A DNA stretch of 64,000 nt from Acestrorhynchus altus (Eukaryota > Chordata > Actinopteri > Characiformes > Acestrorhynchidae): the NCBI GenBank assembly GCA_034509495.1, contig CM067507.1, forward strand, positions 24,763,300 to 24,827,299, written 5' to 3'. The stretch's first letter is position 1, and every line of letters starts with the position of its first letter. The position numbers were made by a program, and so were the translations under genes. Shown here in pieces: positions 54,862 through 64,000 of the stretch. The notes below the pieces were generated by a model, which searched no databases, had not been told where the DNA came from, and saw only the letters and a list, made by a program, of their open reading frames with translations.

Positions 54862-55988
54862 TTATGGAAAACTGGAAGTTGCGCTGCATGGTATTCTCAT
54901 TATATTAATAATTCAATGTTTCAAACATGAGATCTCCCCTACTGCCAGAGTTCTAACAGCTGGAACAAAGCTGAGGGAATGGCAGGACTGCAGCTTTACA
55001 CAACACCCAATTTACTCGATTTAGGTGACTAGAAGAAAATGTGAGTCATCAACCAAACCAGATAGCCAGTATTCAATGTATAAGCCAACTACAAATGCTG
55101 AAATCAAGTTCTATGCTCAGTGGAAGAAGATACATTTTTCAAACACTGAAGTCAATTTTCAAAACCATTGCTCACACACTTTCTGTGAATATGCTGGTTT
55201 CCTTTACTCGGTAGCTCATGTTATGGAATTTATCTACAATGACTGCCATCATTTCCCCTTTAATTGTTAAGCAGCCTTTTCACTGGTTTGAAGGACTTTT
55301 TGTCCACAAACACTTGAACAAATGATGGAACTGCATGACCTTTGTGGGGGTTTTAGACATGAACTACAGTGTCATGTAAACAACTTCTACAGTACTGGGT
55401 TCTTTTTTATACTAGTAAGTACCAAGATTTGCCAAAACATTCAGAAATGTCAATAGATCATAGCTGTTTGTATTTATATGGACATAATTATAGAATACAT
55501 TTATACATATCACTGATGATGCTGAGGACATGAAAGGTTTACCCTGTTTGTAAAGGCTAAAGGTGGTTAATTGCCTAAACTGCAAGAACCTGTTATATAG
55601 TTATATTTCATTTTTGGATTATTTCACTCAATTATGTCAGATTATTTTGTTATATTTAGTCATGCATTGCAGTTGCCCACTAACTGTATGTTTAATGTCC
55701 TTTCACACCAGAATTATGGGCTGTACCCAGAAATTTCAGATTTTTCTTTTTGCAGTCTGCACTTTTATGAAAATTCAGATCATTTACTCTACAGTCTTCT
55801 TCTAACCATGTGCATAAGTGGACTGACTTGAGTATAACATAAAGCTGCAGTCCTGCAGATCTCTTTGCTTTGTTCTAACCTCTGGAGCTCTAGCATAAAT
55901 GTTACATCTTGGAGAGATCTCATGTTTGAAACATTGAATGATTATTATGCATAATAATACCCTGAGCAGTTTCTCGTTTCTCATTTTC
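54862..55988. mobile_element. DNA element with long imperfect terminal inverted repeats
   Basis: Left arm 54862-55020 and right arm 55808-55988 are inverted copies. Both encode, on opposite strands, the string QCFKHEISP, and share AATTCAATGTTTCAAACATG/ATTCAATGTTTCAAACATG and GCAGGACTGCAGCTTTA. The 0.8-kb interior has short open frames but no transposase I recognise. Possibly a nonautonomous or decayed P-like or other DNA transposon. Confidence 0.65.
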
Positions 55989-56519
55989 TGTACTTATTCA
56001 AGTGGTCTTGCACATACTAACTTTTGTATTTATTCTGTGCAATTCATTCTTTCACTTTAATTGAAGTAGTTATGATGGCTTAACTCCTAAAATCGACAGG
56101 ACTTGCTGCCTATTCCATATTCATTTTATATACACATCTTTAACTGAAAAATAATTCAGTAAGTTTGTTGCATCCCATTTCATTACTGAATAATATGTTT
56201 CAGGATGCCATCAACCAGAAAAATGTTCATATTTAATGACATTATTACTGAAACATATAAAGCCCTTAAAACTATTAGATAACATTGCATTTCTAAATCC
56301 CGTTCCATTTATTTTGTGTTGAAATAATGCAAGCGTTTTATGCCCATATGAATCTTGGGCTAAATCTTTCTATTGTTTGTTGACATGCCTTTAAGGGCTT
56401 GGACCTGTGGCAGTAGAAGGAGGAGAGGGAGGAACCCATCAGGATCCCGTAAAGACCAACTCAACATGATCTAAAAATGGGCCACTTATGAAGACAGTGC
56501 ACTTTAACTTCGAACTGTA
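55989..56519. other. AT-rich noncoding interval
   Basis: I see nothing recognisable. Confidence 0.4.
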
Positions 56520-56930
56520 ATGGATTGGGACCTGACTCACTGGTTTTCTTGGTGTTTCCTTTATGGCTTCATCTGTGCTGTGATTTCCCAGAAACCCAGG
56601 CTGGGCCCTGGAGCCTTGGCCTAGTCTGTAATTACGAGAGTTTGGTTAGCCACACACCATTCGTCACTGCCACGACTCCTCACAAACCCATCATTTACTG
56701 CAAGTCCTTTATGCCGGCCTAGCAACCACAACTCAGCAGCAGAGGGGGCACAGATGTCAGGGTTGGTTTGGGCCAGGCCCCTGGTGATGGTGCTCCAATC
56801 AGGGTGGAACATACAGTGGCCCTGGAGAAGCTCCTGCTGGCAGCTAGCCTGTTGAAGCACAAGCTTCCCCTGACCCTGTGGAAAAAATAAACAAGCACAG
56901 GACCGCATGATTCCACTGGAGAGCCTGGTT
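56520..56930. promoter_or_regulatory. GC-richer unique block, candidate conserved noncoding
   Basis: Balanced, non-repetitive sequence with CTGTAATTACGAGAG near 56628 and CAGCAGAGGGGGCACAG near 56735. The minus strand stays open for 95 codons across it, preceded by an acceptor-like TTTTTTCCACAG, but no donor or domain is seen. Confidence 0.3.
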
Positions 56931-57679
56931 CAGAACTAGAGGCTGATAAAGAGAAAGTAGCTATGAGTTCTCCCAGCAGAGCAAAAGCATCTGTAAATCA
57001 GCAAGAAATACATCAAGAGCTCAGGGGTAAGATTGTTCTTCTCTCACTGGTTTGGAATAGAATTGTATTGTGTTTTCTTTCAAAATACAACAAATTGCTG
57101 GCTTCAGCAGATTTAGACTCATATCACTGGAATAATATCTTAATATGACATTAACAGGATGTGGGGTTCAGCTATTGACACATATTTGACATTAAATTGT
57201 ATATTCTGTTTGCAATTTCTGCTCTTTCTGCTGTAGAGATGGTGCTAATCAGGCTGTATTAGATAGTAAAACTCTTTCTTTATTATTAAAAAAAGACAAA
57301 CTGCATTCCATGCCAAAGGCCTTGAGTCATGTTCTTGGATCCTGCATGCAGTGGCTGCATTTGTGCCAACAAGGAAATCCATAGAGAAGAAAATTAAGGC
57401 CATGTTTACCATAGTGGGAGATACTAACCAGGGGAATGTGCATGAGACTTGCATACAGAATAATTATTTGATAATTATCATTTTAATATATAAAGAAATG
57501 AAGAACTTTAGCAAGCCACTGGTCATGTAAACCCACAAACCCTCTCAGGCATCAACTGTTACACAGGCCCTGTAATGGAGTGCTGTTCTACATTAAATAA
57601 ATCCCTTAAATGCATCCCTTTTCATTGTTTGTCATCTGTCATATTACAATGTCCACTGAGGATTCTGAATGTCAAAAGA

Positions 57680-58070
57680 AACGATGGAAGAAACATGCCC
57701 CTTGTCTCCCACGTCTCCTCCTCACGAACAGATCATGTGTTTGTGTTTGTGCGTGTGTTGAGGGCCAGGTGGGGGCAGCCTGTTGGCTCTAGCACCATGT
57801 CTGTGTTGAGGGACCTGCCCTGTCATCTCAGCAGATGGGTCACAAGCCGGACACGCTCTGCTAACACATGGCTGCTGACAACACTTCAACCCCAGCTTCT
57901 CCCTCCACTGCTGCTCCCAGGCTAACTAATGGAAGCTGGCCATATTTAGCCAGGCCCTCCCTGGCTACTTCCAGATCAGTTGATGGAAGCCTGCCATAGT
58001 GAGACCCGGGTGTAGCATCTGAGCCAGGGCCAAAGGCCCTGTGTCTCAGCCGTGCTTACCCTCTTGTTTA
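57680..58070. promoter_or_regulatory. GC-richer unique block with CTCF-like site
   Basis: CCAGGTGGGGGCAG at 57765-57778 matches 12 of 14 positions of the CTCF core CCASYAGRKGGCRS. The surrounding 390 bp is unusually GC-rich for this desert and holds partly repeated CTAATGGAAGCTGGCCAT / TTGATGGAAGCCTGCCAT phrases (about 57927 and 57981). Confidence 0.3.
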
Positions 58071-58334
58071 GAGAGGGAGACATTGTTTAAACTGAACGCA
58101 CTGAAGTCTGTAAAACAAGGGAAATGAGGAAAGGCTCAGGCACAGGATGTGGTCAGGTGTATTGAGGCGAAAAGATGATATTTTGATGAATCCAGGAGGA
58201 CTGTGAGGATTAGAGAATGCTCTTTATTGGGACAGGGTTCACAGTTGAGTTTTGTAGACATTTCTTATGGCATATATTGACTAACAAATCATTGGTATTT
58301 TATTTTAAAAATTACTTTATTACTTTATTATTAG

Positions 58335-58593
58335 CAGGGGTTCTCAACTTCCCCCCCTCTTGCCCTATGTGTTTATAACTAGAAATCATAATGGCCCAAT
58401 AAGGCAGCAATTTGACGAGGCCAACGCACATATTTGCCTAATGAGGCCCAATATGTCAGTAGATGACCCATTCCTGGGACAGAGGCCACATTATGTATAG
58501 TTTGTGTACATGCAGCTTTGAACGTTTTAAATCAGTCAGTGTGGAGATAGTTAAGGGGGGGGGGGGGTGTAGCAGCTGTTTAGGAAACCCCTG
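58335..58593. mobile_element. possible hAT-like element with G/C-run termini
   Basis: Starts CAGGGGTTCTCAACTTCCCC and ends GTTTAGGAAACCCCTG (inverted CAGGGGTTTCCTAAAC), so the first eight bases match as TIRs. A poly(C) run near 58350 and a G13 run near 58556 are also inverted partners. The 8 bases outside each end do not match, so no target duplication is shown. Confidence 0.45.
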
Positions 58594-61500
58594 TAATGCA
58601 TTCATATGTAAGTATACTATATTATATAGTTCCTGACATAGATATGCAAATGCATGTGCATTACTTGTCTAGCCAGACGGGCTTGTACCTGTTGACCATG
58701 TTTATTATTTTGTGCCTAATACCATAGTTAGAAAGAATTCTGTGGCTCAAACTGAAACTGGTGCATATGAAGCAATACCAAAACAGGCTTGACCTTATCT
58801 GTGCCAGGATTATGGTGCCTACATACTGATTTGGCGATGATTAGGAAACCTGTTAGACTAGGGTTAGAATTCAAATAAGATCATGTTTCAAGACATTTTA
58901 AGAGCACAAACTTGACTACTCCACATCTAAAGTTCCCTTTACACCCTTCCATGTAATATCAATGTGTCTTGGATGCTCAATTTACCTTGAACCAATTAGG
59001 ACAGGCTGTCAGCCCATAGCACTCACACTCTAGGCCCTAACCTCTTCTGTGCAAAACAGTAGGATAAAAATCAGTGTTGCTCTTCCTCTGGCTGCTGTTT
59101 GGCTGCATGGTTTGCACGCAAGTCTACAGTTTACGTCTACAGGGTATCAGATGGAAAAGCCTGATAAGAAGTAGCAGAGATCACATGCACCAGACTCAAA
59201 GCAAACGTTGTCATTATTGCATGTGGGCGAGCAATCAGATTGCTTGTACAAATATAATAATGAGGACAGGATAGTTGTGATTTATTTTTGCACTAAAGCA
59301 GGTATTGTGGTATTGTAAAGTGTGGTTCATGTGAAACTTTGCTGTAAAGCCATATTCTGTGACCCGTGGAGCCATGTTCAGTAATGCAGAATCTATTGGA
59401 TACTTTCTAAGGTCAGTACAACATTATGCCATTGTGGCTCAAAATGCTCAACATTATTTATGAACAATGAGAATATAAGCAAAACACGGCCTACATCTTT
59501 AAAAGTTGAATGATTAATGCTTTTGGCAGTAACTTTGAAGAGGATTCCTTAAGCCAAACGTCTTCCTGTAACTTTACATGTCAGTCAGTCAGCAGTATAC
59601 AGACGAGCATTGTCCTGTTAGAATAGTGCTCCGGAATATGCATTCAGAAAAGGTGGGGCCACTAGTTGTAGGACCTTATTAACATAATGTGGCTGTCAAA
59701 GTGCTTGTAATATAGACAAAAGATGATGTGGAATCACACAAAATTGTAACCACACCTTGACACACCAGGCTTTCTGGATGTGCATCAACAATCCAGTGAT
59801 CTTGGGGCTGACCGGAGTGCCTACACACATGGGTTTCTTGGGGTCCCCCTCCATTAGTTGCATTCTGACATTACAGTTGCTGACAATACCGGTACATTGC
59901 ATTCCGTTGATTCCCTGTTGAAAACTGCAAATGTATGTAGTTTTTGAGAATGTGTCTTTGGGATCATTGACAGATTGGAACTGTAAATGTTAGATTTTAG
60001 AAAACTGGATAAGGATTCTCCAACAAACATCAGTTTGTTGACCTGGAGCAAGCACTGACTTGCAGAGTGACTCAATCTGCATGCAGAGTTTAGCTCTGAT
60101 CTTTCCAGACCTGATCATCCAGTTATCTCTAAAATTGAGACTGATGATCACAGTTCTAAAAACATTCAGTTACACTGGTGTGGTTCACCAAGTCAATATT
60201 TTCCCTTGTTCACAGTGATTGACTTGATTTGTTGTTTTGTAAACATTCTGTAGCTGATTGCATAATTTAGAGTAGATATTGTTGTTGGCTAATGCTGGAC
60301 CTTTAAAGGCTTAAAGATAGTAAGTGTCCTAGTTGGCCTTTAGTATTTGAATGAACAAGATTATATGAATAGTGTGGATCTTTGTAGATCTGCGCTCACA
60401 CACTGAGGCAGTTGATCTACCTTACATATGACTATCATTTAACCTTTCTCAGGAGAAATCATTGTTTGATCCAATAGCCACTTGATGTTTGTCCTGTGAA
60501 TCAATCCATAGGTCGCTGAGTGTGTTAGATTGAATCTGCAGACTTGTGTGTGTTATCGGAGCAAAGCATTACTCATGGGCATTTTCATCGTGTGTAAATT
60601 CATCAAGCCATCATTCAATAAGGTCACCATTAATCCCTTGTGCTCTGTCTCGCTTTGTACCGTCCTCTGAATGATAATGTGCCATGACGCATTAGAAAAA
60701 AAAATAAACACATATAGGCCACACTGGAATTACTCTTGATTCCAGTGGGTCAGTACTACTGAGGATTATCACAAAGTCTTTTTGCCCTTCTTGTCTAACA
60801 ATCACCATGTCTCAGTGGGTAACGGCTGACAAACCAGTGCAGCCTTTTCTTTTACAAGGAAAAAAAGTTTGTGAACATGTCAAAATAGGACTCCAAATCT
60901 AATGTCAATCTCACAGCTTTGAACTACAGAGAAAAACCTGATACTTGAGATACCCGATCACTTTCAGCATCCGTTGTAATGTCATCATAAAAGCCATCAT
61001 TTTTCAAGCCGTGCTTGAAACAGAACTCTTTTACATACATAGACTGAGCACTGTATACATTTTCATATTTTAAACTATTCATGTTTTGACAAGGGCAATT
61101 AAATAAATGCCAAGTGAAGCACAATTGTTAGGGTTGCTATTTTAATATGGCATAGACTGAAATTAGACCAGTATCACTTATCCTGTTCAGGTATTGCAAA
61201 TGGATGATTTTTTTACCTTTGTTTCTCAAGTCTCCAAATATTCCAGTGCTATGACCATGCGTGTGTGAGAGAAGTAGAGTAGCAATGCTATACTGGTTTC
61301 GGGAATGGTTTGGAAACTGATGCTTATCATACAGTTTGTATTTGCATTTGCTTGTATTGATGTAAAAAAAAAAAAAATACAAGTATAAAGAATCCCACCA
61401 ATTTTTCACTAGATTTAAAATAATCAGTTAATGTGGAAAATAATCCGCAGACTAATCCATAATGAAAATAATCATTACCTGATTGAAAATAGTGTGAAAG

Positions 61501-62730
61501 AGTTTCGTTTGGAACCTTCTTACTTATTTAATGCATTTTGGCCTTTGTGTAACTGTTTAATAGTCATTGTAGCTAAACTGTGAGATACTGTATTCAGTGG
61601 TAAAATAAACCCTGATATTTTGTAAGATTATCATACCATGAACATTTTATACCATCACAACCTCACTGAGAAGTAGTTCAGGGAGGTTCTGTGGAGGTTG
61701 TTATTCAGGGTTTTGACGAGGTTGTTGTTGATGGAACTTGGATCAGTGACAGCTCTGGGGTGTACAGGGGGTAGCTGGGCTGGAGATCCTCTCAGTCACA
61801 GGTGTGGGCTAGGGCCGGAAAGGCTGGAGGCAGCCGCTTGGGGAAGGAGCACAGGTGGTGGAGAGCAGGCAGAGGAGCGTAGGGCAGCAGGCTAGCATGT
61901 GGCACTGATCCAGACTCTACTACAGCATATGCCAGGGTGTGGGAAGAGCACAGCACAGAAATCATGGGCTGGAGAGGAAGCGTAATTGAAAGTATGTTTT
62001 TGGAAGATCTTGCTGCTAACATGAGAGAGAGGGAGAGAGAGAGAATGAGAGAGAGAGTGTGAGGGGACCAGGTATGTAGGAAACTGGACACCAGGAATTT
62101 AGTGGTGTTGACTACTATGAGCAGTATTTTGAAAAATGAAATGGATTCGGATAAATCACTTCCAAGTTAGTACTCTTCTATTCTAGGAAAAACAGCACAA
62201 TAGAATAATAAAATAATATATTACATATTGCATTACACCTTCCATTGCATTGGAGAGACTGAGATTTATCCTAGATTCATCCAATCACACCAAGAGGATG
62301 GTGACTAGTTAAAATGGTCACAACAAATAAGGGCAGCTTTGCTAATGTTCTGCAGCATTCAAAATACCATTAGAACATAAAAATGGCTTTCACTAGTGAC
62401 TAAACAGCAGCCTTTTAACACCCATATGAAACAGGGAGGGGTAATCATCGCCTTCTTGCCTCATTTCATATGCATTTGAGTTTCCCCATCAAAGCACAAA
62501 ATACTGGGAGGGGATAACACATTCACTAATGCTGATTACAAATACTGACTACACACTGTTGAATGCCTATGAGGCTTACTTTTGTGCCAATGTGGAGACC
62601 ACTGTTGATTCTCCAAGTTCCTGATACTTTTTTTGAGTATAGTTTGTATCTAAGAAAATTCTAGAGTACATTTTGGCTGTGTAGTCCCTGCATTACTAAC
62701 TCTTTCTGAAGCAGAAATGTGATTTATACC
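58594..62730. other. noncoding interval
   Basis: No supportable gene. 61670-61990 is GC-richer. A (GA)n tract lies at 62025-62060 and a poly(A) run at 61363-61377. All open frames are short and unsupported. Confidence 0.45.
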
Positions 62731-62732
62731 TT

Positions 62733-62960
62733 GATGGTACAATTGTGGTCAGAGGTTTACATACTCATCAGAGATATGAATGAGTATTACACAAGTTCTG
62801 AATTTATTTTTTCATTTTAAAATCAACATAAGGGTACAGTTAATCAAATAAACACACTCCCACTTTGATGATTTATTCAGTGATGTTAAAAGCTCCCAAG
62901 ATGTCTCAACTTTGAGGATGAGGCATATTAACATCCTATTAGTGAACACTACAGTGATCT
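62733..62960 (+). mobile_element. Tc1-type element end fragment
   Basis: GTGGTCAGAGGTTTACATAC at 62747-62766 resembles the terminal repeat of Tc1-family elements (TGAAGTCAGAAGTTTACATAC type). It is followed by decayed internal sequence with no ORF. Confidence 0.45.
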
Positions 62961-63169
62961 ACTAGTGACTGACTACAGTTGGTAGTTTCTTTGCCTGTTG
63001 GATTGATCACACAGCACATTAGAAAGAGTTAACGGAGCTCAGAACATTTCAAGGGTGATATTTAAATGTTACTTCCCATCCTTTAGTCTTATTTTGGGAT
63101 AAATAATACAGCATTTTTACAGTTTGCTCTAAAGAAGGGGGATGGATGGGTAGCAATCAGAGTGAATGA

Positions 63170-63260
63170 ACATATAAGTGAACAGCAAAGCACTTTTGTA
63201 AGTCGCTCTGGATAAGGGGTGTCTGCTAAATGCCGCAAATGTAAATATAATGTAAATATA
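63170..63260 (+). repeat. SINE/LINE tail
   Basis: TTGTAAGTCGCTCTGGATAAG followed by GTGTCTGCTAAATGCCGCAAAT is the canonical teleost SINE tail, with (TAAATA)-like end repeats. Confidence 0.75.
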
Positions 63261-63749
63261 AATCTAGATGCACACTCAACAAAGTTAGATAATGTGCCAG
63301 TCATAAATCTAGAACAATGTAGTCCTGATATGAGAGATAAAAGTAATTGTACATTAGTACTAGTTATTGGGAGGTGTAGTCACCTTCCCTATAACCTATC
63401 CTAAACGATACCCCTCAGCTAGAGAAAATTGGTTTGGTCAGGAACCTTTTGCCACTCTTAGTATTGCAAAGTGTTTTTTCAGTTTGTTCATTTCTTATTG
63501 AGAATTATCTTTTCTAATTCGCAATTATCAGACCATTATGTAATTATCTGTGATAGTGTGTCTTTAAGAAATAAAAAAACATAATAAATGTGATTGATTA
63601 GACATTTCACACTTCTGCTCTATCAGTATTGAGAAGGCTTAAATAATACAGGAAGATGACAATATCCTGCACCTAACAGCTGGAGTTATATATAATTCCA
63701 CCCCTTTCCCTTTTCTGAAGATTGTCTAAAGTTGCTGTGTCCGTTTATC

Positions 63750-64000
63750 ATCCAATCAGCAACATTTTCATTAAGACCACCTGTTTTTCCCTGGAACTAC
63801 AAACAAGCCCCTTGACCAAACTACTACTGCTGCATAACAGGAACACCCTTAAAGACCAGCCTGATATGTTGGAGATGGTCTGTCTCTCCATCACATTTTA
63901 TGCTTTGTCAAAGTTACACACAACTTTATTCTTGAACATTTTTTCTGCTTCTAACACATCAAATTCAAGGACAAAATGTTCACTCGCTGCCTGATTTATC
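63750..64000. mobile_element. Tc1/mariner-type nonautonomous element, cut by window end
   Basis: The left side AATCAGCAACATTTTCATTA then AGACCACCTG resembles the terminal repeat of a common fish element. TTCTGCTTCTAACACATCAA followed by GACAAAATGTTCACTCGCTG is its internal sequence near the other end. The right TIR lies beyond the window. Confidence 0.6.

Noticed and set aside
55025..55270. 81-codon plus ORF inside the long-TIR element as a transposase
   Set aside because: No catalytic or DNA-binding motif recognised and too short for a transposase.
56735..56752. CAGCAGAGGGGGCACAG as a CTCF site
   Set aside because: The downstream half fits the core, but the CCASY half does not align. Weaker than the 57765 site.

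Overview
The window is nuclear DNA from a ray-finned fish. The evidence is GT-AG introns, a vertebrate beta-catenin gene whose protein closely matches the zebrafish one, long (CA)n tracts, Tc1-like and hAT-like transposons, and SINE/LINE tails typical of teleosts. The repeat types lean towards an otophysan (catfish, characin or carp relatives), but the species cannot be fixed from sequence alone. It contains no bacterial genes, CRISPR arrays or viral genes that I can see. Positions 1-10.6 kb are the 3' end of a plus-strand gene, probably ulk4. Only its last two coding exons are seen (9338-9423 and 10414-10477). Everything to their left reads as one large intron or non-exonic sequence, holding Tc1 remnants, a hAT-like MITE, microsatellites and a few regulatory-looking blocks. 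One block has three octamer motifs and another a perfect RFX X-box. Positions 11.26-22.02 kb are the complete ctnnb1 gene on the minus strand: a noncoding first exon at a CpG-rich TATA-containing promoter (about 22020), 14 coding exons (18321 down to 12257) giving a 780-residue protein, and a final exon that is wholly 3'UTR, joined by an intron 16 bases after the stop codon. ctnnb1 and the putative ulk4 converge tail to tail with about 0.6 kb between their poly(A) signals, the same arrangement as human CTNNB1-ULK4. Positions 22.4-64 kb (about 42 kb upstream of ctnnb1) show no convincing protein-coding exon and look like a gene desert. They hold Tc1-like elements, two small hAT MITEs with recognisable 8-bp target duplications, a foldback MITE, a long-TIR element, dinucleotide tracts and several non-repetitive blocks that look like conserved noncoding (enhancer) sequence. 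That last judgement comes from texture and motifs only; no alignment could be run. No new multi-gene system was found. The strongest second-look items are the octamer cluster, the X-box near the ulk4 end, the enhancer-like blocks at 38.9 and 40 kb, and the inverted-repeat elements.
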